A DNA stretch of 58,437 bases from Antarctobacter heliothermus (GTDB lineage: Bacteria > Pseudomonadota > Alphaproteobacteria > Rhodobacterales > Rhodobacteraceae). The notes beneath the pieces are model-generated. The model saw nothing but the letters and a program-made list of their open reading frames with translations, had not been told where the DNA came from and ran no database searches. Every line of letters begins with the position of its first letter. Position 1 is the stretch's first letter. The DNA lies in contig NZ_FZON01000027.1 in NCBI RefSeq assembly GCF_900188425.1, positions 1 through 58,437 on the forward strand. The letters are read 5' to 3'. Shown piece by piece: positions 8,073 to 16,790 of this stretch. Made by a program: the position numbers and the translations under genes.

Positions 8073-9149
8073 TTAGTAGGGGAACGGCCAGAGGATCAGT
8101 TTCTCACGCAGCAGACGCCAGAGTTGCGCCAGCCCGTGCGGCTCGACGATCAAGAAGAACACGATCAAAGAGCCAACGATCATGATGTTCAGATGCTCTA
8201 CCATCGAGGAAGAGATCGGAATGCCCAGCGTTTCGGGCAGCAGGTTCAGCACCACCGGCAGGCCGACGATCAGGATCGCGCCCAGATAGTTGCCCATGAT
8301 CGACCCGAGGCCGCCGATGATCGCAATGAACAGGATGCGGAACGACAGCGGGATGTCGAACAGGTTCGGTTCCGCCGCACCGCGCCACATGAACACGAAC
8401 AGCGCGCCCGCCACGCCCACCACATAGGATGAGATGGCAAAGGCCGTCAGCTTGGACCGCATCAGGTTGATGCCGATCAGTTCCGCCGCGATGTCCATGT
8501 CGCGCGTCGCTTTCCACGTCCGGCCCAGCGTGCCGCGTGTCAGGTTGATGCACAGCCAGGTCAGCAGACTGACGATGAACAGCACCACATAGTATTGCAC
8601 AATCGAATCCGCCTGTGGACCGGACACATACAGGCCAAAGATATCCAGGTTCGGCACCTGGATCGCGCCCGAGGCGTTGTAATTGTACAGCCAGGCCCAT
8701 TTCTCGAACAGCCAGACCAGAAAGAACTGCGCCGCCAGCGTCGCAATCGCCAGGTAGAACCCCTTGATCCGCAGGCTGGGGATGCCAAACATCACACCCA
8801 CACCGGCGCTGAAAAAGCCCGACAGCAGGATCGCCACAATCGGGTTCATCCACGGCATGATCGTGATCATCTTGTAGCAGGCATAGGCCCCGACCCCCAT
8901 GAAGGCGGCGGTGCCCAGCGACAGCTGCCCGGCGTATCCCGTCAGGATGTTCAGGCCCAGCGCCGCCAGCGAATAGATCAGGATCGGGATCAGCAGCGTC
9001 TGAAAGGTGAACTCGCTCGCCGTCAACGGAAAGATCACCCAGACAAACAGCAGGATGATGCCCAGCAGCACGGCATCCTGCCGGACCGGAAACAGCGCCT
9101 GATCGGCCTCGTAACTCGTCTTGTACTGTCCTGCGGTGCGATAGAGCAT
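8073..9149 (-). CDS. livM: ABC transporter permease, LivM type
   Basis: 358 residues with about nine hydrophobic helices. The family hallmark GLNILTGYAGQLSLGTAAFMGVGAYA is at about residues 75-100, and the EAA-like cytoplasmic loop lies in TWKATRDMDIAAELIGINLMRSKL. It forms the inner-membrane channel together with the LivH-type permease. The gene stands 66 bases before the binding-protein gene in the same operon. The N-terminal 30 residues are hydrophilic and cytoplasmic. Confidence 0.93.
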   Translation of the reverse strand: MLYRTAGQYKTSYEADQALFPVRQDAVLLGIILLFVWVIFPLTASEFTFQTLLIPILIYSLAALGLNILTGYAGQLSLGTAAFMGVGAYACYKMITIMPWMNPIVAILLSGFFSAGVGVMFGIPSLRIKGFYLAIATLAAQFFLVWLFEKWAWLYNYNASGAIQVPNLDIFGLYVSGPQADSIVQYYVVLFIVSLLTWLCINLTRGTLGRTWKATRDMDIAAELIGINLMRSKLTAFAISSYVVGVAGALFVFMWRGAAEPNLFDIPLSFRILFIAIIGGLGSIMGNYLGAILIVGLPVVLNLLPETLGIPISSSMVEHLNIMIVGSLIVFFLIVEPHGLAQLWRLLREKLILWPFPY

Positions 9150-9256
9150 CCGCCCCTCCCTTTACCTTCATCCGCGTTCAATGCGCGGCTCGTGTCGTCG
9201 CTCTCCCCGTGGTGGCCGGTCGGGCCGCCTTTGGAAAGGAATTCAGCAGCGCCGCC

Positions 9257-9523
9257 TCAGCGGTCCTTGTCCCCGTCACGCCGTCCGGGGGCGCCGACCC
9301 CCCACATCTGCGCCATCGCCTTCAGCGTCGCCGTCGTCATGTCGACAGAGGCCGTCATCATCGTGTTCATCGCCTCCATCTGGGCCTTCAGCAGCCCCTG
9401 CGCGATGTCCTGCGGGTCGGCGGGCTCTCCCAGGCCGTTGGCCCCGCGCGCCAGATCGGCAACCTCAGGATCGCTGCGTTCGGCACGCCGCGAAGTCGTG
9501 TCCTTGCCACGGGGTCTGGCCAT
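9257..9523 (-). CDS. Small hypothetical protein of the ABC cluster
   Basis: 88 residues; the ATG at 9521-9523 has GGAGAG upstream, inside the end of the preceding small gene. The N-terminal half is basic and polar, and the C-terminal half (DPQDIAQGLLKAQMEAMNTMMTASVDMT onwards, here in part) is a Met- and Thr-rich amphipathic helix ending in a charged tail. No known domain is recognised. The start lies one base from the stop of the 82-residue membrane protein, so the two are probably translated together. Their placement between livH and livM suggests a role in assembling or regulating this transporter, which is inference only. Confidence 0.6.
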   Translation of the reverse strand: MARPRGKDTTSRRAERSDPEVADLARGANGLGEPADPQDIAQGLLKAQMEAMNTMMTASVDMTTATLKAMAQMWGVGAPGRRDGDKDR

Positions 9524-9524
9524 C

Positions 9525-9773
9525 TCAGCTCTCCAAACTTTCATCGGCCTCGAACCGGGGTCGGCTCCTTGTCGGTTTGGCGTAGCCTGTCCGCTCCGAA
9601 TGCCGCACCAGCCAGAAATACGCCCACATGCCCAGCGCTCCGCCCGCCGCCGCCAGCAGCAGGGCAATGGTCATACGGCCCTCTGCCTCGGGGTTGGCGG
9701 TCAGCGCCAGATAACCAAAGGCCCAAAAGCCGGACCAGGCGACGACGTTCAGTATGGCAATCAGTTTGGACAT
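9525..9773 (-). CDS. Small two-helix membrane protein of the ABC cluster
   Basis: 82 residues; the ATG is at 9771-9773. Two hydrophobic helices (about residues 4-25 and 34-55) are followed by a cytoplasmic, Arg-rich tail (RHSERTGYAKPTRSRPRF). It is preceded by a 91-base gap full of hairpins after livH, and followed one base later by the 88-residue gene. No family is recognised. Two-helix proteins inside transporter operons can act as small accessory subunits, but nothing in the sequence proves that here. Confidence 0.65.
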   Translation of the reverse strand: MSKLIAILNVVAWSGFWAFGYLALTANPEAEGRMTIALLLAAAGGALGMWAYFWLVRHSERTGYAKPTRSRPRFEADESLES

Positions 9774-9792
9774 AACGTTTCGTTCCTCGTTA

Positions 9793-9871
9793 GACAGCCG
9801 CTCAAGGCTGTCACAGCGCGGCGGTCCCCGCCGCTGTTGGTGTGGCGACGCGCCCCGCGTCGCCCTACACC
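9793..9871 (-). other. Three consecutive stem-loops between livH and the 82-residue gene
   Basis: Reading on the + strand: GACAGCC (9793) pairs with GGCTGTC (9806-9812); a G+C-rich imperfect hairpin covers about 9814-9836; GGCGACGCG (9844-9852) pairs with CGCGTCGCC (9856-9864) and can extend through the livH stop codon to 9871. No T-tract follows, so they look like mRNA-stability or attenuation elements within the operon. Confidence 0.65.
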
Positions 9872-10824
9872 CTTTCGATGATGCGTTCCCCGAACAGTCC
9901 CTGCGGCCGGAACAGCAGCACGATCAGCGCCAACACAAAGGCAAACCATGTTTCCGTATTGCCGCCAAGGATCGGCTGGCCCCAGTAGATCTCAAACAGC
10001 TTTTCCGACAGGCCGATCATCAACCCGCCGATGATCGCCCCGGTGATCGACTCCAACCCGCCCAGCATCAGCACCGGCAGCGCCTTGTAGGCGATCACCT
10101 CAAGGGCAAAGCTGACACCCGCCCGCGCGCCCCAAGCAATGCCCGTGACCAGCGCAATGATGCCCGCAATGAACCAGACCAGCACCCAAATCGTCTGAAG
10201 CGAGATCCCGACCGACAGGGCCGCCTGATGATCATCGCCCAGCGCCCGGATCGCCCGACCCATCTGGGTGTAGTTCAGGAAGGCCAGCAGCGCGCCCACC
10301 AGCACCACCGCCACACCGACCACCGTGATGTCGAGGTGTTGCAGGATCAGCAGACCGCCCCAAGGCTCCAGCACCGTGTCGCCGGTCGGAATGCCCAGTT
10401 CGGCGGAAATCATCTGCTTGTTCTCACCGCCAAAGATGATCTCTCCCAAGCCGATCAGGAACAGCGTGATGCCGATCGTGGCCATGAACAGGATGATATC
10501 TGGCTGCCCCACCAAGGGGCGCAACACGATCCGCTCGATACTCACTGCCAGGACAAACATCACGCCCAGCGTCAGTATCACCGAGATCCACGCCGGGATT
10601 CCCATCGCGTGCAGCCCCACCAGCGTCAGCGCGGCGAACACCACCATGATGCCCTGCGCAAAGTTGAAGATGCGGCTGGAGCGGTAGATCAGCACAAAGC
10701 CCAGCGCAATCAGCGCATACAGCACGCCCGACACCAGCCCCTCCCAAAGCACCTGCAACAGGAAATCTGGTGCGGCGACCATGTCGACAAAAGGTGCGAT
10801 AAAGATTTGATTCAGTAGGTCCAT
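9865..10824 (-). CDS. livH: ABC transporter permease, LivH type
   Basis: 319 residues with about eight membrane helices. The LivH hallmark GVLYALIALGFVLIYRSSRIFNFAQG is at about residues 33-58, and the coupling loop is in AIRALGDDHQAALSVGIS. It pairs with the LivM-type permease to form the inner-membrane pore. The gene lies 87 bases after livG, and its stop codon is embedded in a stem-loop. The start ATG (10822-10824) has only a weak ribosome site (GGGGCACC). Confidence 0.93.
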   Translation of the reverse strand: MDLLNQIFIAPFVDMVAAPDFLLQVLWEGLVSGVLYALIALGFVLIYRSSRIFNFAQGIMVVFAALTLVGLHAMGIPAWISVILTLGVMFVLAVSIERIVLRPLVGQPDIILFMATIGITLFLIGLGEIIFGGENKQMISAELGIPTGDTVLEPWGGLLILQHLDITVVGVAVVLVGALLAFLNYTQMGRAIRALGDDHQAALSVGISLQTIWVLVWFIAGIIALVTGIAWGARAGVSFALEVIAYKALPVLMLGGLESITGAIIGGLMIGLSEKLFEIYWGQPILGGNTETWFAFVLALIVLLFRPQGLFGERIIERV

Positions 10825-10911
10825 GGTGCCCCGCCCCTCAGTTCATGCCGCGCGCGTGATGCGCATGGGTTGTGCATGCCGTGTGCATGTTTGGTGCAGC
10901 GTGATTGTCCA

Positions 10912-11724
10912 TCAGTGTGGCACCCCCAGATAGGCGTCGATCACGTCCTGATTGCCACGCACCTCATCGGGTGTTCCGTCACCGATCTTCTTGCCGTAAT
11001 CCATCACGACAACCCGGTCGGACAGGTCCATGACCACGCCCATGTCGTGTTCGATCAGGCAGATCGTGGTGCCGAATTCGTCGTTCACATCCAGGATAAA
11101 GCGGCTCATGTCCTCTTTCTCCTCGACGTTCATCCCCGCCATCGGCTCATCCAGCAGCAGGATCGACGGCTCCGCCGCCAGCGCGCGCGCCAGTTCCACC
11201 CGCTTTTTCAGCCCGTAGGGCAGACGCCCGACGGGGGTCTTGCGGATCGCCTGAATCTCAAGAAAATCAATGACTTTCTCGACCTTCTCCCGGTTTTCCA
11301 TCTCTTCGGCCCGGGCCGGTCCCCACCACAGCGCTTGCGCCGGAATAGAGGCGTTCATATGCGTCAAGCGCCCGGTCATGACGTTGTCCAGCACGGACAT
11401 GCCCTCGAACAAGGCGATGTTCTGGAACGTCCGCGCCACGCCCATGCGCGCCACCTCATAGGGCTTCATGGGGGGACGTTTCGCGCCTTTGTACCAGACC
11501 TCGCCCACGGTCGGCGTGTAGAAGCCGCTGATGACGTTCAGCATCGACGACTTGCCCGCGCCGTTGGGGCCGATGATCGCCCGAATTTCCCCCTCGCGAA
11601 CATCAAAGGAAATGTCGGAAATCGCCGTAACCCCCCCGAACTTCAGAGTAATGTTCTTCATCTCCATCAGGACGCCGCCAATCTGGCGCCCGTCCGCGGT
11701 GACGTATCCTTGCGAGTCTTTCAC
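10912..11724 (-). CDS. livG: ABC transporter ATP-binding protein, LivG type (GTG start)
   Basis: 270 residues. The GTG at 11722-11724 is preferred because GGGGGA lies six bases upstream and because the resulting N-terminus (YVTADGRQIGGVLMEMKNI) resembles relatives; an internal ATG at MEMKN is the alternative. Walker A is GPNGAGKSS, the signature region is GLKKRVELARAL, Walker B is LLLDEPMAGM, and the C-terminal extension of LivG proteins is present. The canonical LSGG signature reads LPYG, a known LivG-type variation. It is the second gene after the acyl-CoA ligase in the same direction. Confidence 0.9.
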   Translation of the reverse strand: MKDSQGYVTADGRQIGGVLMEMKNITLKFGGVTAISDISFDVREGEIRAIIGPNGAGKSSMLNVISGFYTPTVGEVWYKGAKRPPMKPYEVARMGVARTFQNIALFEGMSVLDNVMTGRLTHMNASIPAQALWWGPARAEEMENREKVEKVIDFLEIQAIRKTPVGRLPYGLKKRVELARALAAEPSILLLDEPMAGMNVEEKEDMSRFILDVNDEFGTTICLIEHDMGVVMDLSDRVVVMDYGKKIGDGTPDEVRGNQDVIDAYLGVPH

Positions 11725-11738
11725 GCGACGTCCCCCAG

Positions 11739-11760
11739 CTTCTTCTTGGTCCAAATACTC
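11739..11760 (+). repeat. Dispersed intergenic repeat, copy B
   Basis: CTTCTTCTTGG-TCC-AAATACTC lies between the acyl-CoA ligase gene and livG. On the transcribed (-) strand the end of the repeat (AAGAAGAAGCTG) abuts the livG ribosome site, so the element is part of the livG translation-initiation region. Confidence 0.7.
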
Positions 11761-11857
11761 ATGTCGGCCCCCACCACAACCACGCGTTCCGAACTGAAAC
11801 GCGCTGCGGGATGGTGGGCGGGGCGATATGCGTCGCAGGCGCAGGAGCGTCCGACCC

Positions 11858-13822
11858 TCATTCCGCCGCGACCTTTGCGGGCACCACCGGCACCACCTTG
11901 GCGTCGCGGATTTGCAGCGTCGCCTTGATCTTGCCCTTGCGCCCGTCCTCATAGGTGACTTCGGTCTCGGTATAGATCTCGTCCGATCCGTCGTACAAAG
12001 CCCTCACAAGATCAGCGAATTTCTCGCCGATGATCTTGCGCCGCACCTTGCGGGTGCGCGTCATCTCGCCGTCGTCGGCGTCCAGTTCCTTGTGCAGGAT
12101 CAGGAACCTGTGCACCTGGCAGCCCGACAGCATATCGTCCTGCGCCACGCTGACGTTGACCTCTTCGACGTGGCCCTGAACCATTTCCAGCACGCGCGGG
12201 TGCTGTGCCAGTTCCTGATAGCTGGCATAGGCGATGTTGTTGCGTTCCGCCCAGTTGCCCACCGCCGTCAGGTCGATGTTGATAAAGGCGGTACAGCGGT
12301 CGCGCCCCGCGCCAAAGACCACGGCCTCAAGGATGTTGGGATAGAACTTCAGCTTGTTCTCGACGTATTTCGGCGCAAACAACGCGCCATCCGCCATCTG
12401 CCCCACGTCCTTGGCCCGGTCGATGATCCGCAGATGCCCCGTGCCCTCTTCGAAAAACCCCGCGTCGCCGGTGGCAACCCAACCTTCAGCGTCCTTGGTG
12501 TCGGCCGTGCTTTCCGCGTTCTTGTAATATTCCACAAACGTCCCGGGAGAGCGGTAGAACACCTCGCCATTCTCGGCGATCTTGATCTCGACCCCCGGTG
12601 ACGGCACGCCAACGGTATCGGACCGCACTTGCCCGTCCGGCTGCTGGGTGATGAACACGCTGGCCTCTGTCTGACCATAAAGCTGTTTCAGGTTGATCCC
12701 CAGCGAGCGGTAGAAATCAAAGATCTCCGGCCCGATCGCCTCACCCGCCGTATAGCCCACCCGCACCTTGGAAAATCCAAGCGCGTTTTTCAGCGGGCCG
12801 TAAACCATCAGTTCGCCCAGCTTGTACTTGATCCGGTCGACCAGACCCACGCTTTCCCCGTCCAGAATGTTCGGCCCCACCTTGCGGGCATGGCCCATGA
12901 AGTAATGGAACATCCGTTGCTTCAGCTTTCCCGCATCTTCCATCCGGATGGTGATGCTGGTCAGCTGCGTCTCGAACACCCGTGGCGGCGCAAAGTAGTA
13001 GCTTGGCGCGATTTCCTTAAGGTCGGTCATCATCGTCTCAGCGGATTCCGGACAGTTCACGCAGAATCCGGTCCAATAGGCCTGCCCGATCGAGAAAATG
13101 AAGTCCCCAACCCAAGCCATTGGCAAATAGGCCAGAATCTCATCATCTTCGCGCAGGTGGTCAAAGTCGGAGGTATTCCTTGCCGTCTCGACGATATTGC
13201 GGTTGGACAGCACAACGCCCTTGGGCTTGCCGGTTGTGCCGCTGGTGTACAGCATGACGCAGGTATCATCGTAGCCCAGCTTGTCACGTCGGCGCGTCAG
13301 TTCATTGATGAATTCGTCACGCGCCGCGCGGCCCTGTTCCTGCACATGGCTGTATTCGTGCAGGTGCGCGTGGTCATATTTCCGCATCCCGCGGGGATCG
13401 ACATAGATCAGGTGTTCGAACTGGTGCAGATCGTCCTGCACCTCGATCACCTTGTCGGCCTGCTCCTGATCCGCGACGATGGCAAAGCGCGCACCGCAAT
13501 GGTCCAGCACATATTCCATCTCTTCGGCAACGGCGTCCTGATACAGCGGAACGGGGATCGCGCCCACGCTTTGCGCGGCGACCATCGACCAGTACAGCGT
13601 GGGCCGGTTGCGCCCGATCACGGCGATGAAATCGCCCTCGTTCACGCCAAGGTTCAGCAGGCCCAGCGCCAGCGCCTCAATTTCCTGTTCGGTTTCGGCC
13701 CAGGTCCAGCTTTGCCAGATCCCGTATTCCTTTTCCCGGTACGCGGGAGCCGAGCCGAATTGGGTGGCATTGCGGTGCAACAGTGCCGGAACAGAGCGCA
13801 GACCCTCTACGCCCTCAGCCAT
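11858..13822 (-). CDS. Long-chain acyl-CoA synthetase-like AMP-binding ligase
   Basis: 654 residues from the ATG at 13820-13822. A TTG two codons upstream (13826-13828) has better spacing to GGAGG and may be the true start. Motifs are those of long-chain fatty acid-CoA ligases (FadD15-like): P-loop YTSGTTGKPKG, YLPMAWVGD, the Y-G-Q-T-E motif LKQLYGQTEASV, the TGD motif WVATGDAGFF, and the C-terminal RAKDVGQMADGALFAPKYVE. It would activate a carboxylic acid with ATP and CoA at the cytoplasmic face. It is the first gene of the liv-type operon, which argues that the transporter imports a carboxylate for CoA activation, alongside the PaaK-like ligase. Confidence 0.9.
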   Translation of the reverse strand: MAEGVEGLRSVPALLHRNATQFGSAPAYREKEYGIWQSWTWAETEQEIEALALGLLNLGVNEGDFIAVIGRNRPTLYWSMVAAQSVGAIPVPLYQDAVAEEMEYVLDHCGARFAIVADQEQADKVIEVQDDLHQFEHLIYVDPRGMRKYDHAHLHEYSHVQEQGRAARDEFINELTRRRDKLGYDDTCVMLYTSGTTGKPKGVVLSNRNIVETARNTSDFDHLREDDEILAYLPMAWVGDFIFSIGQAYWTGFCVNCPESAETMMTDLKEIAPSYYFAPPRVFETQLTSITIRMEDAGKLKQRMFHYFMGHARKVGPNILDGESVGLVDRIKYKLGELMVYGPLKNALGFSKVRVGYTAGEAIGPEIFDFYRSLGINLKQLYGQTEASVFITQQPDGQVRSDTVGVPSPGVEIKIAENGEVFYRSPGTFVEYYKNAESTADTKDAEGWVATGDAGFFEEGTGHLRIIDRAKDVGQMADGALFAPKYVENKLKFYPNILEAVVFGAGRDRCTAFINIDLTAVGNWAERNNIAYASYQELAQHPRVLEMVQGHVEEVNVSVAQDDMLSGCQVHRFLILHKELDADDGEMTRTRKVRRKIIGEKFADLVRALYDGSDEIYTETEVTYEDGRKGKIKATLQIRDAKVVPVVPAKVAAE

Positions 13823-14091
13823 ATGTGCCAAGTCTCTTCCTCCCCATGCCGGTCCCCCGACATCCCATTTGCCCAACACATCCGGGCCGACCGCTGTTCG
13901 CCGCGATTCTGCTCCCATTTGGGCAAGGCTCAGCCTCGCGGTCAACTTTTTCCTGAGCTTTTCCGAATCCTTACGAATTGTAACACATGCACCCACATAT
14001 CGTGGCCCATGGCATTGGCCCCTCTCTTTGGTCCCTCCCTCTTTCCCCCGCCCTGTCGCCTCCGTTAGGCTGCCGCTCAGAGGAGACGGCC
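13823..14091. promoter_or_regulatory. Divergent control region between the ligase/ABC operon and the sensor kinase
   Basis: These 269 bases separate two divergent transcription units, so promoters for both must lie here. An A+T-richer stretch at about 13940-13990, including AATTGTAACAC, is the most likely promoter or operator area. No perfect -35/-10 pair or inverted repeat could be assigned with confidence. Confidence 0.4.
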
Positions 14092-14139
14092 ATGCACATC
14101 TGCCCGACCACCAAGACTCAGCCCGCGAAACACCCATGA
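14092..14139 (+). CDS. Short leader ORF coupled to the histidine kinase gene
   Basis: A 15-codon ORF (MHICPTTKTQPAKHP) has a strong ribosome site (GAGGAGA) at the usual distance. Its TGA overlaps the kinase ATG as ATGA (14136-14139). The kinase start itself has no recognisable ribosome site, so its translation probably depends on ribosomes finishing this leader. Confidence 0.45.
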   Translation: MHICPTTKTQPAKHP

Positions 14140-16043
14140 GCACGCCCACCCTCACCCAGGCCGGGCTCAACCTCATCGGTCAGGCCTTGACGATCTACGA
14201 CAGCGACCTGCGCCTTGCGGTCTGCAACGCGCCCTTTGCGCAGATGTTCGACCTGCCGCAGCGCCTGACCACCCCCGGCGCCACCTTTGAGGACACCATC
14301 CACCACCTTGCCGAGCGGGGCGAATACGGCCCCGTCGACGATCTGGAGACATTCGTTCGCACAAGGGTCGAAATCGCCCGCGCGTTCGAACCGCATTACA
14401 TGGAACGCCGCCGCGCCAATGGCCGCATGATCAGCGTCGAAGGCGCGCCATTGCCAGAGGGCGGCTGGGTCACCGTCTACACCGACATCACCGACACCAA
14501 GGCGCAGGAACAGCTGTTGCGCACCCGGTCGGAACTGCTGAGCGAAGAGGTGCTGAAACGGTCCGAGGAACTGGCCCTGACCAACCGCCGCCTTGCCGCC
14601 ACCAACAAGGCGTTGGAAGAGGCGCGCCGCGTGCTGGCCGAGACAGAGGCGCGCACTCGCACAACCACCGAGATGATGCCCGCCCATATTGCCCGCGTCG
14701 ATGCCGGGGGCCGCTATACCTTTTCCAACAATCGCCTGAGCGACGTGATGCCCGGTCGGCCCGCGTTGATCCTGGGGCTGCACATCGCCGAGACCCTTGG
14801 CCCGCAGGCCTATGCCCGCGTGCGCCCCCATCTGGAAGCGGCTCAAGAAGGGCGGCCTTCGGCCTTCGAATTTCACGATGAAATGTCCTCGCGCCGCATC
14901 CGCGCCGCCTTTACCCCCGATCCGCTGGACCCGGGTGTCTATATCCTCAGCCAGGATGTGACGCAGGAAACCCAGGCCCGCGCCGCGCTGCAACAAACCC
15001 GCCGCCGCGAGATTGCCGCGCAACTGACCTCCGGCCTTGCGCATGACTTTTCCAATCTGCTGACCATCATCCTAGGCATGCAATCGAAACTGCACCGCAT
15101 GAGCCTTGGACCAGAGGCGGAACCGCTGATCTCTGCCACGCTGTCGGCGGCGCAACGCGGCGGGCGGCTGCTGGATCGCATCGCCGACATGACCAGCGCG
15201 CGCGGCTGGCGGCCTGCACCGCTGTCCCTGCCCGCGTTTCTGGACGAGCTGCGCACCCTCGCCACGCCCTCTTTGCCCGACGGAGTCACCATGACCATTG
15301 ATGACGCCACCCAAGGCCCCGTCATGGCCGACGCCGGGCTGTTGCAGGACGCGCTGCTGAACCTGATCCTGAACGCCCGCGACGCCTGTGGCACCACTGG
15401 CACCATCCGCGTCACCACCGCCGAGGTGCAGGACACCTGGCTGGACATCGCCGTCGAGGACAGCGGCCCGGGGTTTTCCGACGCAGCGCTGGAACACGGA
15501 CCCGAACCGTTCTTTACCACCAAGGGCGGCGAAGGGTCGGGTCTTGGGCTGGCCATGGTCTACGACATGACCAAACTGGCGGGCGGCACCATGCGCCTTG
15601 CCAATACCTCCACCGGCGCGCGCGTCTCTCTGCGGCTGCCGCTGCGCCGCGCCATGCCCGCGCCTCTGCCCGACACCGGCCTTGTCCTGCTGGCCGAGGA
15701 CAGCGCCGACCTGCGCGAAACCATCCGCGAGATGCTGACCTCGATGGGGTTTTCGGTGGTCGAGGCAGTCTCGGTCGATGAGGCCTGCGCCCTCGCCGAA
15801 GGACTGCCCGACATCGCCCTGATCCTCAGCGACATCACGCTGGAGGGCGAAACACCCGGCCTTGCCCTTGGCGACCGGCTGCCGCATCTGCCGATCCGCT
15901 TCATGACCTCGCTGCATGTCGATCACCCGCTGCATGAACAGGCCCGCCAGCGCGGTCCCGTCCTGACCAAACCCTTTGCCGCGCCGGACCTCGCCGCGTT
16001 CCTCGGTCTGCCGCCCCTTCCGGCGGCCGCGCAATTCGGCTAA
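14136..16043 (+). CDS. PAS-domain hybrid sensor histidine kinase
   Basis: 635 residues, soluble, with no membrane helix. Order: PAS-like domain (about 8-120), coiled coil (about 121-175), second PAS-like domain (about 176-280), dimerisation/phosphoacceptor helix with His303 in SGLAHDFSNLLT, ATPase domain with N box LNARDACG (about 412-419), G1 box EDSGPGF (441-447) and G2 box GSGLGLAMV (467-475), and a C-terminal receiver with acidic pocket ED (521-522), phosphoacceptor Asp566 and Lys612. It probably senses a cytoplasmic signal and passes phosphate to the regulator encoded nine bases downstream. The gene is divergent from the ligase/ABC operon, so it is a candidate controller of it. Confidence 0.9.
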   Translation: MSTPTLTQAGLNLIGQALTIYDSDLRLAVCNAPFAQMFDLPQRLTTPGATFEDTIHHLAERGEYGPVDDLETFVRTRVEIARAFEPHYMERRRANGRMISVEGAPLPEGGWVTVYTDITDTKAQEQLLRTRSELLSEEVLKRSEELALTNRRLAATNKALEEARRVLAETEARTRTTTEMMPAHIARVDAGGRYTFSNNRLSDVMPGRPALILGLHIAETLGPQAYARVRPHLEAAQEGRPSAFEFHDEMSSRRIRAAFTPDPLDPGVYILSQDVTQETQARAALQQTRRREIAAQLTSGLAHDFSNLLTIILGMQSKLHRMSLGPEAEPLISATLSAAQRGGRLLDRIADMTSARGWRPAPLSLPAFLDELRTLATPSLPDGVTMTIDDATQGPVMADAGLLQDALLNLILNARDACGTTGTIRVTTAEVQDTWLDIAVEDSGPGFSDAALEHGPEPFFTTKGGEGSGLGLAMVYDMTKLAGGTMRLANTSTGARVSLRLPLRRAMPAPLPDTGLVLLAEDSADLRETIREMLTSMGFSVVEAVSVDEACALAEGLPDIALILSDITLEGETPGLALGDRLPHLPIRFMTSLHVDHPLHEQARQRGPVLTKPFAAPDLAAFLGLPPLPAAAQFG

Positions 16044-16052
16044 CCCCGGCGC

Positions 16053-16754
16053 ATGACCGCACCCCTTGTCACCATCCTCGACGACGAGCCCGCCATCCGC
16101 GAGATGCTGGCAGAGGCGCTGGCAGAGGCCGGGTTTCGCACGCTCTCCTTTGGCCGCGCGACGGAATTCGAGGCCGCGCTGCGCCGCGCCACCCCCGATG
16201 TCTGCCTCGTCGATCTGGGCCTGCCGGACCGCGACGGGCTGACGCTGGTCCACCGCCTTGCGCTGGAACAGGGCGCGACGGTGATCATCATTTCGGGCCG
16301 CGCACAGGTGCAGGACCGGGTGACCGGGCTGGAACTGGGGGCCGATGACTACATCATCAAACCCTTTGATCCGGCAGAGGTGGTCGCCCGCATCCGCGCC
16401 CGCCTGCGCGGCCGCGCCCGCGCCGCCACGTCCTCGGACACCGCGCGTTTCAACGGCTGGACCGCGCATTTCGACCGCTACATGCTGGAGGACGACACCG
16501 GGGCAGAGACGGCCTTCAGCCATGCCGAGGGCGAGGTGCTGCGCCTCTTCCTCGACAGCCCCAAGCGCCTGATCACCCGCGCCTTCATGCAGGAAAGCCT
16601 TGGAGGTGCTGCGGGCGAGAGCTTTGACCGGGCGATGGATGTGCGCATCTCACGCCTGCGCACAAAACTGCGCGAAGACCCCAGGAACCCGCGCCTGATC
16701 AAGACGATCTACGGCGCAGGCTATATTTTTCTGGGCGACGTCAACTGGGGCTGA
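16053..16754 (+). CDS. OmpR-family response regulator
   Basis: 233 residues. The receiver domain (about 1-120) has the acidic pair Asp10/Asp11, phosphoacceptor Asp54, and Lys103 in GADDYIIKPFDP. A winged-helix DNA-binding domain (about 135-230) ends with the typical VRISRLRTKLREDPRNPRLIKTIYGAGYIF region, quoted here only for its position at about 200-228. The gene follows the hybrid kinase after nine bases without a clear ribosome site, so the two are probably translationally coupled. It likely activates or represses the neighbouring divergent operon. Confidence 0.92.
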   Translation: MTAPLVTILDDEPAIREMLAEALAEAGFRTLSFGRATEFEAALRRATPDVCLVDLGLPDRDGLTLVHRLALEQGATVIIISGRAQVQDRVTGLELGADDYIIKPFDPAEVVARIRARLRGRARAATSSDTARFNGWTAHFDRYMLEDDTGAETAFSHAEGEVLRLFLDSPKRLITRAFMQESLGGAAGESFDRAMDVRISRLRTKLREDPRNPRLIKTIYGAGYIFLGDVNWG

Positions 16755-16790
16755 ACGGCCACTGGTGACCGCATCGTCCCGCACGCGCCC

